A stretch of DNA of 9,301 nt from Planctomycetota bacterium (lineage in GTDB: Bacteria; Planctomycetota; Planctomycetia; Pirellulales; Thermoguttaceae): the NCBI GenBank assembly GCA_015661985.1, contig DQVB01000151.1, positions 1 through 9,301 on the forward strand. The letters run 5' to 3'. This document shows positions 1 to 7,058 of this stretch, one piece after another (the first letter of the stretch is position 1; the number at the start of each line of letters is the position of its first letter). The notes under the pieces were generated by a model. It made no database searches, was not told the origin of the DNA, and saw only the letters and a program-made list of their open reading frames with translations. A program made the position numbers and the translations under genes.

Positions 1-3
1 CGG

Positions 4-534
4 TCAGGCACCTGGGGGCGGGTCCGTTTGGCCCCGGCCGGTTTGCGGCGGCCCCGGGCCCTGGAGCCGGGAATCGATCGCCTCCTGATCGGAGGCGACG
101 TAGTAGTGGAGAAAGGCCAGGATCTCTGCGCGATGGTCGTTCCAAGGGAGGTACTCGCCGCGCAGGGCATCCAACGGGCAGGGATCGGGGAAGGGCAACA
201 ACAGCACGCCACCCGCGTCGGCGCGAAAGGAGCGTATGGACTGCCACGGTATTCTGCGGCGGCGCCCCAAGACAACCCGGTGGATGCCGTCAGAATTCAG
301 CTCATAGCGAACCGGCAGGAAGAAGCGCCAGAAAGCAACCAGCAGGGCGGCGGCCGCCAGCCATCCTGGATAGGGCCGGGCCGTCACTTCGGCCGCCAAC
401 CAACCGGTAGCCACCACGCCGGCGCTGAGGGCGGCGGCAACCAGCGGGTGAGCTTGGGCCGGCCAATGTTCCCAGCGCACCGGTGGCGGAGGAGACAGCG
501 ACGGGGCCTTCGTTCGGTTGGCGATGGAACTCAT
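4..534 (-). CDS. Small membrane protein: two N-terminal TM helices and a PH-like tail
   Basis: I do not recognise a named family for this 176-aa protein. A short polar, proline-rich N-terminus (about residues 1-28) is followed by two hydrophobic segments at about 31-51 and 56-74, which look like a membrane hairpin. The cytosolic part then begins with FLPVRYELNSDGI, a basic GRRRRIPW stretch and a QSIRSF segment. That pattern of short beta strands resembles bacterial PH-like (YdbT/bPH) membrane proteins. The C-terminus is proline/glycine-rich. The reading frame is open back to 720, but I chose the ATG at 534 because a perfect TATAAT lies about 38 bases upstream and the upstream residues look non-coding. 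It lies 205 bp downstream of rdgB on the same strand and probably has its own promoter. Function is unknown and the PH-like reading is inference. Confidence 0.6.
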   Translation of the reverse strand: MSSIANRTKAPSLSPPPPVRWEHWPAQAHPLVAAALSAGVVATGWLAAEVTARPYPGWLAAAALLVAFWRFFLPVRYELNSDGIHRVVLGRRRRIPWQSIRSFRADAGGVLLLPFPDPCPLDALRGEYLPWNDHRAEILAFLHYYVASDQEAIDSRLQGPGPPQTGRGQTDPPPGA

Positions 535-571
535 GGTACCGGCAGCCGGAGGCAGAACCTGGGTCCGGTCA

Positions 572-577
572 ATTATA
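572..577 (-). promoter_or_regulatory. Candidate -10 box (TATAAT) for the small membrane protein gene
   Basis: On the minus strand the hexamer TATAAT matches the sigma-70 consensus exactly and stands out in GC-rich sequence. It implies a transcript start near 565 and a leader of about 30 bases before the ATG at 534. No good -35 hexamer is visible at 16-18 bases. The site lies inside the 205-bp gap after rdgB, which otherwise shows nothing. Confidence 0.4.
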
Positions 578-739
578 GCTTCGCTGCCGCGGACACAGGC
601 CCGCTGGCCTGCCGAAGGAGCAGCCGGGATGAACCGAAGCCAAAATGGGGCTGCGCCCGCCACCCAAACCGGGCAGGCCGCCGTCGGCAGTTGAAGCCCG
701 GACGTGCGCCCCAGGGACACAGGGGGAGCTCCTCCACCG

Positions 740-1363
740 TCATCGCCACTGGCCCGAATCGACCAGTTCGATCAGTTGATGCCGCAGCCGGCCGACGGCG
801 CGGGCACGATGGCTGATGCACCCCTTGACCACTGGCCCCAGGGTGCCGAAGGTCCGATGATACTCCACCACCTCGAAGACCGGGTCGTAACCGAACCCGG
901 AACGCCCCTGCGGCTGGTGGACGATCCGCCCGCGGCACGCCCCCTCCGCCTCGGCGCGCAGCCGGCCCGAGGGATCGGCCAGGCACACGTGGCACACGTA
1001 GCGGGCAGTGCGGCGATCGACGGGAACATGGGCCAGCTCTTCCAGCAGTTTCCGGATGTTGTCCTCGTCCGTGGCGCCCGGCCCAGCGTACCGGGCCGAG
1101 TAGATCCCCGGTGCGCCGTCCAACGCGTCGACCACCAGACCGCTGTCTTCACCCAAGACCCACCGGCCCAAGTGCTTCGCCTGCTGGACGGCCTTCAAGG
1201 CGGCATTAGCCGCAAAGGTGTCCCCCGTCTCCTTCACATCCAAAGCGTCGGGATAGTCCACCAGCGTTTTCAGCTCCAGTCCGACCGGTGCCAGCAATCG
1301 AATCAACTCTTCCGCCTTCTTCCGGTTCCTGGTTCCCAGGACCAACAGCGGTTTGTTCTCCAT
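740..1363 (-). CDS. rdgB: RdgB/HAM1-family non-canonical purine NTP pyrophosphatase
   Basis: This 207-aa cytosolic house-cleaning enzyme should hydrolyse ITP, dITP and XTP to the monophosphate and pyrophosphate, keeping deaminated purines out of DNA and RNA. The family marks are in order: the N-terminal nucleotide-binding TRNRKK at 11-16; TFAANAALKA at 49-58; GEDSGLVVDAL at 71-81 with the expected catalytic/metal Asp at 73; SARYAG at 89-94; GFGYDPVF at 157-164; and ISHRARA at 183-189. Length is normal for the family (about 190-205 aa). The ATG at 1363 puts TRNRKK at the usual distance from the N-terminus. The ribosome-binding site is weak (GGGGTG on the minus strand, 1372-1377). Its upstream gap carries repeat elements, so it is probably not co-transcribed with the response regulator gene further upstream. 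The family call is firm; substrate preference is from family knowledge. Confidence 0.95.
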   Translation of the reverse strand: MENKPLLVLGTRNRKKAEELIRLLAPVGLELKTLVDYPDALDVKETGDTFAANAALKAVQQAKHLGRWVLGEDSGLVVDALDGAPGIYSARYAGPGATDEDNIRKLLEELAHVPVDRRTARYVCHVCLADPSGRLRAEAEGACRGRIVHQPQGRSGFGYDPVFEVVEYHRTFGTLGPVVKGCISHRARAVGRLRHQLIELVDSGQWR

Positions 1364-1394
1364 AGGCTTTCACCCCGTGTCGAAGTCTACGAAC

Positions 1395-1497
1395 GTGTTT
1401 CAAAACTTGGCAGAGGCGCTGTGCGCGGCTCTCCAGGCCCCGCACAGAGGCCGACCGGGGGGCTCCCTGGCATGACCAGGCGCAGGTTCTGAAACAC
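1395..1497. repeat. 103-bp element with 15-bp terminal inverted repeats and inner hairpins
   Basis: The left end GTGTTTCAAAACTTG (1395-1409) and the reverse complement of the right end, CAGGTTCTGAAACAC (1483-1497), agree at 13 of 15 positions. Inside lie a hairpin with the 7-bp stem CTGTGCG/CGCACAG (1419-1425 with 1441-1447) and a hairpin CCTGG-CATGA-CCAGG (1466-1480). There is no ORF of its own. It may be a miniature inverted-repeat transposable element (MITE), or a folded RNA closed by the outer stem. The trinucleotide CTA occurs on both sides (1387-1389 and 1501-1503) but not tight against the repeats, so a target-site duplication is not established. Confidence 0.5.
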
Positions 1498-1554
1498 CCT
1501 CTAAATCATGGTGGGCGATCCGGCGACACCACTAACGGCAAATCCGGGTGTCTA

Positions 1555-1723
1555 AATCCGAATATCGAAACAAATCCAAATGTGCCAAATGTGCCAAACC
1601 CCAATGACAAGAACACTGGCGCCTATCCGGCGGTTACGGCGCAGAATCTCGCGGTGCACTGGTACGTTTGGCACATTTGGATTTCGGATTTCGCGCTTGT
1701 TTTGCGCTCTCGTATTTCGGATT
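1555..1723. repeat. Long imperfect palindrome with an 18-bp perfect core arm
   Basis: AAATCCAAATGTGCCAAA (1572-1589) is perfectly inverted at 1667-1684. The outer ends also pair: AATCCGAATA at 1555-1564 against the complement of ATTTCGGATT at 1714-1723. Arms of about 45-57 bases flank a GC-rich centre of about 75 bases. The left arm contains a 9-bp unit AAATGTGCC twice in tandem (1578-1595). The right arm has ATTTCGGATT twice in direct orientation (1681-1690 and 1714-1723). Composition is AT-richer than the surroundings. It looks like a dispersed intergenic repeat family rather than a simple terminator; there is no T-run. Confidence 0.6.
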
Positions 1724-1867
1724 CTCAGCGGGACGTCTGTGGCGCGACCTTTGTGGATTTTCTCTGCTGGAGAGTTTGGGTCAAGTGGCCTGGGTTTCGA
1801 GGCCGCGGGGACACTGCCTTTGCCGCTGATCGCAAGGACCAGTGCAGTATGTCGGCGTGCTTTCCTT

Positions 1868-3247
1868 TCAGCGGCGAGCGTAGCGAGGCTCCTCCAGGCC
1901 TAGTCGCTTCATCTTCTTATAAAGGGTGGTGCGGTTGATCCCCAGGGCTCGGGCCGTGGCATGACGGTTCCACTGATGGGCCTCCAGCGATTCCAGGATG
2001 ATCTGCCGTTCGGGCCCTTCGAGGGCCTGTTTCAGGGTGCGCCCTTCCACCGGCTGGACCGACCCCCGCCCGGACGAGGCCAGCTCATGGGGCAGGTCCT
2101 CCAGGTCGATCCGATCGCTCTTGCCCAAGAGCACCGCCCGTTCGATCACGTTCTGCAGCTCGCGCACGTTCCCGGGCCACCGGTAGGCCTGCAACGTCGC
2201 CATGGCATCGTCGGTGAACCAGCGCGGGGGTTTGCCTGTCTCTTCGCAGACTCGCTGAAGGAAGTGTCGCGCCAGCAGAGGGATGTCCGATATCCGTTCC
2301 CGCAGCGGCGGAAGTTCGATGTTGATCACATTCACCCGATAGAACAGATCCTGGCGGAAGCGGCCCTCGGCCACGGCACGGCCCAGGTCTTCGTTGGTGG
2401 CCAGGATCACGCGCACATCAACCGCTCGCGTCTGGCTGCCGCCCACCGGTTCGAATTCGAAATCCTGCAGCACTCGGAGCAGTTTCACCTGCAAGCCCGG
2501 ACTGGCCGTGGCGATTTCGTCCAGGAAGATCGTGCCCCCCTCGGCCTGCTCGAATTTGCCTATCCGATCGCCCGTGGCGCCGGTGAACGCCCCGGCCACG
2601 TGCCCGAACAGTTCGCTCTCCAACAGCGTCTCCGGCAGCGCCCCGCAAGCCACCTCCACGAAAGGTTTGTCGCGCCGCGAGCTGAGGCGGTGGATGGCCC
2701 GGGCCACGAGCGATTTGCCCGTCCCGCTCTCGCCGGTGATCAGCACGGTGGCTTTCGTGTCAGCCACACTCTGGATGATGTCGTAGACCTTCAACATGCG
2801 ATGATCCCGGCCGACCACGTTCTCCATACCGTAGCGCATGTCCAGCTGGGCCTTGAGCACCCGGTTCTCCTCGATCACCCGGCGCTGGCGCAAAGCCCGC
2901 TCGATGGCCAAAAGCAGTTCCTCGTCAATGAGCGGCTTGGTGAGGAAGTCGAACGCCCCGGCTCGGATCGCTTCAATGGCCGCCTCCACCGTGCCGTAGC
3001 CGGTGATCATGATCACGCTGGTGTCCGGCCGCTTTCGCCGGACGGCGTGCAAGACGTCGAAACCGTCCCCCTCACCCAGCCGGATGTCCACCAGGGCTAC
3101 GTCATAGGGTTTTCGCTCCACGGCCGCCAGGGCCTGGTCGCACCCAGAGGCTGTGTCCACCTCGTAGCCCTGCTCGACCAGCCATTCGGCCATGCTGCGC
3201 AGCAGGTGCCGATCGTCGTCCACCAACAGCAACACACCCTTGCTCAT
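1868..3247 (-). CDS. NtrC-family sigma-54-dependent response regulator
   Basis: This 459-aa transcription activator has the full three-domain build. The receiver domain (about 1-120) has acidic residues at 10-12, phospho-acceptor Asp54 in ALVDIRL and Lys104 in LTKP. The AAA+ domain (about 144-380) has Walker A GESGTGKS (172-179), the sigma-54-contacting GAFTGA loop (219-224), Walker B FLDE (241-244) and a WPGNVREL segment (358-365). A Fis-type helix-turn-helix lies at about 420-450. When phosphorylated it should form a ring, hydrolyse ATP and open sigma-54 promoters. The ATG is supported by GAGG seven bases upstream (complement of 3255-3258). The residues just before GAFTGA are V-A where E-K is common, a mild oddity. 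There is no histidine kinase beside it and no clear sigma-54 (GG-N10-GC) promoter nearby, so its signal and targets are unknown. Confidence 0.95.
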   Translation of the reverse strand: MSKGVLLLVDDDRHLLRSMAEWLVEQGYEVDTASGCDQALAAVERKPYDVALVDIRLGEGDGFDVLHAVRRKRPDTSVIMITGYGTVEAAIEAIRAGAFDFLTKPLIDEELLLAIERALRQRRVIEENRVLKAQLDMRYGMENVVGRDHRMLKVYDIIQSVADTKATVLITGESGTGKSLVARAIHRLSSRRDKPFVEVACGALPETLLESELFGHVAGAFTGATGDRIGKFEQAEGGTIFLDEIATASPGLQVKLLRVLQDFEFEPVGGSQTRAVDVRVILATNEDLGRAVAEGRFRQDLFYRVNVINIELPPLRERISDIPLLARHFLQRVCEETGKPPRWFTDDAMATLQAYRWPGNVRELQNVIERAVLLGKSDRIDLEDLPHELASSGRGSVQPVEGRTLKQALEGPERQIILESLEAHQWNRHATARALGINRTTLYKKMKRLGLEEPRYARR

Positions 3248-3934
3248 GCCGTCACCTCAATGCGTCTGCCTGGGGCCAAACCGGCGCCGGGCCCGCAGCC
3301 GTCACGGGGGGGCCGACGTTCCGCCGGAACACGCCAGGCGTCCCCATCGCCGACACGGCGGCCCGGATACCGCGACTCGAGCCTTGTGGAGTCATTTGGT
3401 TCACCGATTTGGTGGTACCGCTCTCCCTGGCCAGTGGCAAACTAGCACCATTGGAAAGAGACCCCCCACTTTGGTGGAGGCCCAAGGGGTGCCTTGCGCC
3501 TAGGCCAATTGGGTACGTCCGTCTACAAATGACTGGGGGAGAACTGGGCTGGCCGGGAGCCTGGGCTGTCGAGAAATAGGTACGTCACAAGGTGCGTCGG
3601 GTCAACGCGCTGGGACGATTTGGGGGGCGATGGCCGCGGTCCGGTGGGTTCGTTGGCCCAGAATCCGCCGGATATACCACTTGATCGGGGGGGTAAATAG
3701 TTTTATCTGGGGATTCCATCCTGGCCGGTTGTGGCCTATCATGGTCGGGTGAGGTAACCGGAGTGACTCTGCCCGGTGCGATCCGGGAGGGGATCTCTTG
3801 CTCAGAAGTGGTTTTTGGGTTCCCGCTTTGTGCTGACCGGCGGGTTTGCGGCCCCTGTCGGCCCCACCGTTGGCCGGTGCGGGTGTAGCGAGGTCGCGGG
3901 CGCACCTGTCATGTTATGACTTTTGGAGTCCCCC
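3248..3934. other. Long divergent intergenic region (687 bp) between two response regulators
   Basis: No credible gene is seen; open frames here lack motifs and are rich in Pro, Arg and Gly. It should hold the promoters of both divergent regulators. Visible items are the direct repeat GGTACGTC at 3512-3519 and 3579-3586, an AT-rich patch at about 3670-3710 with a possible promoter, and two small hairpins in the probable leader of the downstream gene: CCCGG-TGCGAT-CCGGG (3772-3787) and CACCG-TTGGC-CGGTG (3865-3879). No match to a riboswitch class that I know was found. Confidence 0.6.
3681..3709 (+). promoter_or_regulatory. Possible sigma-70-like promoter for the NarL-type regulator
   Basis: TTGATC (3681-3686) and TATCTG (3704-3709) are 17 bases apart in an AT-rich island of otherwise GC-rich DNA. 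The -35 is close to consensus; the -10 keeps only TAT. It would give a leader of about 220 bases before the ATG at 3935. Weak evidence. Confidence 0.25.
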
Positions 3935-4567
3935 ATGAGTGTACGATTGTTGGTCGCGGACGATCACGAAGTGATTCGCACTGGGTTGGCCAGCCTGTTG
4001 GCCGGGTCCGACATTGAGATCGTGGCGGAAGCAGCCACGGGCAAGCAGACCATTTCGAAGGCCGAAAAGGTCAAGCCGGACGTGATCCTGTTGGACATCC
4101 GGATGCCTGACGGCGACGGTCTCTCGATCCTGGAGAAGCTGCGAGCCAAGGTGCCCAACAGCAAGGTGGTGATGCTGTCCACCTACGACAATCCTACGTA
4201 CATTGCTCGGGCCGTGGCGCTGGGGGCCTGTGACTACGTGCTGAAGGGCTCCAGCCGCGAGGATTTGATCGCCACGATCGAGGCGGCCGCGGCGGGCGAA
4301 TCCCCCTGTCGGGCGGGTGAGTTGCGGCGGGTGGCCGGCGCCATGAAGATTCGGCAAGCCTTGGATGATGACGACGTGCCACTGACGCAACGGGAGACCC
4401 AGGTGCTGCGCCACGTGGCCCTGGGGCTGAGCAACAAGGAGATTGGCCGCTCGCTGGACATCAGTGTCGAGACGGTCAAGGAGCACGTGCAGAACATCCT
4501 CCGCAAGATCGCTGTGAACGACCGGACCCAGGCGGCCGTGTGGGCGGTGCGCAAAGGGCTGGTTTGA
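3935..4567 (+). CDS. NarL/FixJ-type response regulator with LuxR DNA-binding domain
   Basis: This 210-aa two-domain regulator has a receiver domain (about 1-120) with Asp9/Asp10, phospho-acceptor Asp54 in LLDIRMPDGDG, a Ser/Thr pair at 82-83 and Lys104 in VLKG. A LuxR-type helix-turn-helix (about 148-210) begins LTQRETQVL and contains GLSNKEIGRSL and ETVKEHVQNIL. Length is typical for the family. The ATG at 3935 is preferred because GGAG (3925-3928) sits six bases upstream; a TTG at 3923 in the same frame would overlap that site. It is divergent from the NtrC-type regulator, with no kinase gene next to it, so the pairing partner and target genes are unknown. The family call is firm; the role is inference. 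Confidence 0.95.
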   Translation: MSVRLLVADDHEVIRTGLASLLAGSDIEIVAEAATGKQTISKAEKVKPDVILLDIRMPDGDGLSILEKLRAKVPNSKVVMLSTYDNPTYIARAVALGACDYVLKGSSREDLIATIEAAAAGESPCRAGELRRVAGAMKIRQALDDDDVPLTQRETQVLRHVALGLSNKEIGRSLDISVETVKEHVQNILRKIAVNDRTQAAVWAVRKGLV

Positions 4568-4914
4568 GGCCCGAAGCGGTCGGAGGTGAGCAAGGCCCGT
4601 CCAGGTACCCCCTCCATAGCGGGGGCGCCGCAGGGCTTCTTTGCTTGCTCGCTGCCCCGATACGGGCAGTCCGGCTACGCGCCGTCTCTGCTGCTCGCCC
4701 CGAAAGACCTCTGCCCTGGGGTTTGGGCCCGGCCGGCCTTGGCCCCGTTTCGGCAACAGGGTCGTGCCTGGGGCCACGGACACCTGCCTGGGCTGTGGGC
4801 ACAGCGAGCCTCTCTGTTTGGCTCGATTCCTATGCCGCCGGCCCCAGCGCTGGGCTACAATCGTAGGTGACCGGCCAAAGGCATCTGGGGCCTCTGAGTG
4901 AACGGGCGGCGGCC
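4568..4914. other. Non-coding gap (347 bp) before the sugar-nucleotide cluster
   Basis: No gene is supported: frames open on both strands lack motifs. A small GC hairpin, CCCCC (4608-4612) with GGGGG (4621-4625), follows the regulator gene but has no T-run, so it is not called a terminator. A possible -10 box lies near the right end. Confidence 0.5.
4856..4861 (+). promoter_or_regulatory. Candidate -10 box (TACAAT) for the rfbBA cluster
   Basis: TACAAT differs from the consensus at one position and is the only such hexamer noticed in this GC-rich gap. It would start transcription near 4868 and leave a leader of about 47 bases to the ATG at 4915. No good -35 is seen at 16-18 bases. Confidence 0.35.
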
Positions 4915-5991
4915 ATGAAGGCAATCTTGGTCACGGGCGGTGCGGGGTTCATCGGCGGCCATTTCGTGCGCCGGTGGCTGGCCGAGGAGGATGGGCTCCT
5001 GGTCAATCTGGACAAACTGAGCTACGCCAGCAGCCTCCAGCGACTGGAGGTCGTGGCCGACAATCCTCGCTATCAGTTTGTCCACGGAGACGTCTGCGAC
5101 GGGAATCTGGTCTACGAGCTTGTGGCGTCCCACCGCGTTTCGGCCATTGTACACCTGGCCGCGGAAACCCACGTGGACCGCTCCATCGACGATCCGGCGG
5201 ATTTCGTGCGGACGAACGTGGAGGGCACCTTCCAGGTGCTCGAGGCGGCTCGGCGTTGGTGGCGCGGGCTGAACGAACCGGCCAGGTCCGAGTTCCGCGT
5301 GGTCCAGGTGTCGACCGACGAGGTGTATGGGTCGATCGACTCGGCATCCGGGGGACAGCCGGACCGTGCCACCGAAGATTCACCCTGCGCCCCCAACTCA
5401 CCGTACGCGGCATCCAAGGCGGCCGCAGATCATCTGGCCCGGGCCTATTGGCGCACCTATGGATTGCCCGTGGTGATCACCCTGGGCTGCAACACATACG
5501 GCCCCTACCAGTTCCCCGAAAAGCTCGTGCCGCTGGTCATCCTCAACGCCCTGGAGGGCCGGCCGCTGCCTGTCTACGGCGATGGCCAACAGATCCGCGA
5601 CTGGCTGCACGTGGAGGACCACTGCCGCGCCCTGCGCGCGGTGTTCGCCCGAGGGAAACCTGGCCAGCGATACAACATCGGGGCTGAATGCCAACGGACG
5701 AACCTGGAAGTGGTCCGCACCATCACCGCGATCATCGACCGGCTGGTGCCCGACTTGCCCCACGCGCCCTGCGGCGAGCTGGTCACCTTTGTGGCCGACC
5801 GGCCAGGCCACGATCGCCGCTACGCGATGGACACGACCAAGATCCGCACCGAATTGGGCTGGCAACCTCAGGTGGATTTCACTCAGGGGATGGAACAGAC
5901 CGTCCGCTGGTACCTGGAGAACCGAGCGTGGGCCGAACAGGTTGCGGCGGGCAAATACGATCGCCAGCGGTTGGGGCTGGGGCCGGCGTGA
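4915..5991 (+). CDS. rfbB: dTDP-glucose 4,6-dehydratase
   Basis: This 358-aa short-chain dehydrogenase/reductase-fold enzyme (also called RmlB) should convert dTDP-glucose to dTDP-4-keto-6-deoxyglucose using bound NAD. The Rossmann motif TGGAGFIG is at 7-14. HLAAETHVDRS at 80-90 and the catalytic Thr-Asp-Glu triad at 134-136 (in QVSTDEVYGS) are the dehydratase signature. The YxxxK pair is Tyr164/Lys168, and NTYGPYQFPEKLVPL (193-207) matches the family sugar-binding region. Length is normal (about 340-360). I chose the ATG at 4915 because it places TGGAGFIG at the usual distance from the N-terminus. A GTG at 4867 is in frame but would lie right after the candidate -10 box and add 16 residues foreign to the family. 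No strong Shine-Dalgarno is visible. It is the first gene of a cluster with rfbA and an RmlC-like gene. Very secure. Confidence 0.97.
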   Translation: MKAILVTGGAGFIGGHFVRRWLAEEDGLLVNLDKLSYASSLQRLEVVADNPRYQFVHGDVCDGNLVYELVASHRVSAIVHLAAETHVDRSIDDPADFVRTNVEGTFQVLEAARRWWRGLNEPARSEFRVVQVSTDEVYGSIDSASGGQPDRATEDSPCAPNSPYAASKAAADHLARAYWRTYGLPVVITLGCNTYGPYQFPEKLVPLVILNALEGRPLPVYGDGQQIRDWLHVEDHCRALRAVFARGKPGQRYNIGAECQRTNLEVVRTITAIIDRLVPDLPHAPCGELVTFVADRPGHDRRYAMDTTKIRTELGWQPQVDFTQGMEQTVRWYLENRAWAEQVAAGKYDRQRLGLGPA

Positions 5992-6088
5992 CGGGGAATG
6001 CGGGGAACGGACTGCCCGACGCCGGAGACCAGATCCGGGATGAGCCTGATCGGTCGGATGAGTCCCACCCACCAGTGAAGCTGATCAG

Positions 6089-7018
6089 ATGAGCACGAGC
6101 TACTTCCACAAAGGGATCATCCTGGCCGGGGGGACCGGCAGCCGCTTGTGGCCGGCCACCCGGGCGGTGAGCAAGCAGCTGTTGCCGGTCTACGACAAGC
6201 CGATGGTCTACTATCCGCTGTCGACCCTCATGTTGGCCGGCGTGCGCCATATCCTCGTCATCGCCACCCCTCAGGACGTGGGTTCGTTCCAGCGTCTGTT
6301 GGGCGATGGCAGCTGGTTGGGTTTGCGCATCCAATACGCCGTCCAACCCCGGCCGGAAGGGTTGGCCCAGGCCTTGGTGATCGGCCGCGAGTTTATCGCT
6401 CAGGAGCATGTGCTCCTCATCCTGGGGGACAACTTGTTCTACGGGCATGGCTTCCAAGAGCTGCTCGCCGCCGCAGCGGCTCGGCGCGAGGGGGCCACGG
6501 TGTTCGCCTGTCCGGTCAGTAACCCGGAGGCTTATGGGGTGGTCGAATTGGACGGGTCGGGTCGGCCTGTGTCGATCGTGGAGAAGCCGCGCGAGCCGCG
6601 ATCGGACTACGCCGTGACCGGCCTGTATTTCTATGACAGCCAGGCGGTTGAGATCGCTGCGCGGCTGACACCCTCGGCCCGCGGCGAACTGGAAATCACC
6701 GACCTCAACCGGGTTTACCTGAAGCAAGGCCAGCTCCACGTGGAGATCCTGGACCGCGGCTTCGCATGGCTCGATATGGGTACGTGCCAGTCGTTGTTGG
6801 AAGCGGCCAACTTCGTCCAGACGATCGAAAAACGCCAGGGCATGAAGATCGGCTGCGTCGAAGAAATCGCCCTGGCCATGGGCTTCATTGATCGGGATCA
6901 GTTTCGTAAACTGGCGGAAGGCGACGGCGGCAACTATGGCCTGTACCTGAAACAATTGCTGCAGCGGTACCACGGCGTAAGGGCCAGAGACCACCGATAC
7001 AGTTCCCCTGACCCTTGA
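6089..7018 (+). CDS. rfbA: Glucose-1-phosphate thymidylyltransferase
   Basis: This 309-aa enzyme (RmlA) should join glucose-1-phosphate and dTTP to give dTDP-glucose and pyrophosphate, supplying the substrate of the preceding gene product. The N-terminal nucleotide-binding signature GGTGSRLWPAT lies at about 14-24 and is followed by SKQLLPVYDKPMVYYPLSTL. LGDGSWLGLRIQYAVQP, GLAQA and LILGDNLFYG are the next family blocks, and ITDLNRVYL and AWLDMGTC occur further on. The usual family length is about 290, so the C-terminus is slightly long; the last residues (SSPDP) are encoded by the start of a 7-bp tandem repeat. It is 97 bp after rfbB on the same strand, probably in one transcript, with no clear ribosome-binding site of its own. 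Very secure. Confidence 0.97.
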   Translation: MSTSYFHKGIILAGGTGSRLWPATRAVSKQLLPVYDKPMVYYPLSTLMLAGVRHILVIATPQDVGSFQRLLGDGSWLGLRIQYAVQPRPEGLAQALVIGREFIAQEHVLLILGDNLFYGHGFQELLAAAAARREGATVFACPVSNPEAYGVVELDGSGRPVSIVEKPREPRSDYAVTGLYFYDSQAVEIAARLTPSARGELEITDLNRVYLKQGQLHVEILDRGFAWLDMGTCQSLLEAANFVQTIEKRQGMKIGCVEEIALAMGFIDRDQFRKLAEGDGGNYGLYLKQLLQRYHGVRARDHRYSSPDP

Positions 7019-7053
7019 CCCTCAACATTCAACCCTCGACCTTCAACCCTACC
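7006..7053. repeat. Degenerate 7-bp tandem repeat (CCCTCAA-like)
   Basis: Read in steps of seven from 7012 the units are CCCTTGA, CCCTCAA, CATTCAA, CCCTCGA, CCTTCAA and CCCTACC, preceded by a shorter CCCTGA at 7006-7011. The rfbA stop codon (7016-7018) lies in the first full unit, and the array fills almost the whole 40-bp space to the next gene. It contains no purine-rich ribosome-binding site. It resembles in style the heptanucleotide STRR repeats described in cyanobacteria, but a relation is not claimed. Confidence 0.7.
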
Positions 7054-7058
7054 CATCC

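Larger units (their letters stand above)
1364..1867. other. Non-coding gap (504 bp) with two inverted-repeat elements
   Basis: Open frames here are short, share no recognisable protein motif and run through the repeats. The gap holds a 103-bp element bounded by 15-bp inverted repeats (1395-1497) and a larger AT-richer imperfect palindrome (1555-1723). The remainder, 1724-1867, shows nothing I can name. Flanking genes are both on the minus strand. No convincing promoter for rdgB was found. Confidence 0.7.

Noticed and set aside
28..816. 262-codon plus-strand open frame opposite the small membrane protein
   Set aside because: Arg/Gly/Gln-rich with no motif; the minus strand has a promoter-like TATAAT and a sensible membrane protein.
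3340..3360. GG-N10-GC pattern on the minus strand upstream of the NtrC-type gene as a sigma-54 promoter
   Set aside because: Only the invariant GG and GC fit; the surrounding consensus bases do not, and this spacing is common in GC-rich DNA.
1961..3445. 494-codon open frame on the plus strand opposite the NtrC-type regulator
   Set aside because: It lies antisense to a gene with complete family motifs, has no recognisable domain, and long antisense frames are expected in GC-rich DNA.
3585..3905. 106-codon minus-strand frame in the divergent gap
   Set aside because: Pro/Arg/Thr-rich, no motif, no ribosome-binding site; treated as non-coding.
4608..4625. CCCCC/GGGGG hairpin after the NarL-type gene as a terminator
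   Set aside because: Only five base pairs and no T-run.
3914..4924. 336-codon open frame on the minus strand opposite the NarL-type regulator
   Set aside because: Antisense shadow with low-complexity residues and no motif; the plus-strand gene is certain.
5879..6994. 371-codon open frame on the minus strand opposite rfbA
   Set aside because: Antisense to a secure gene, no domain seen.
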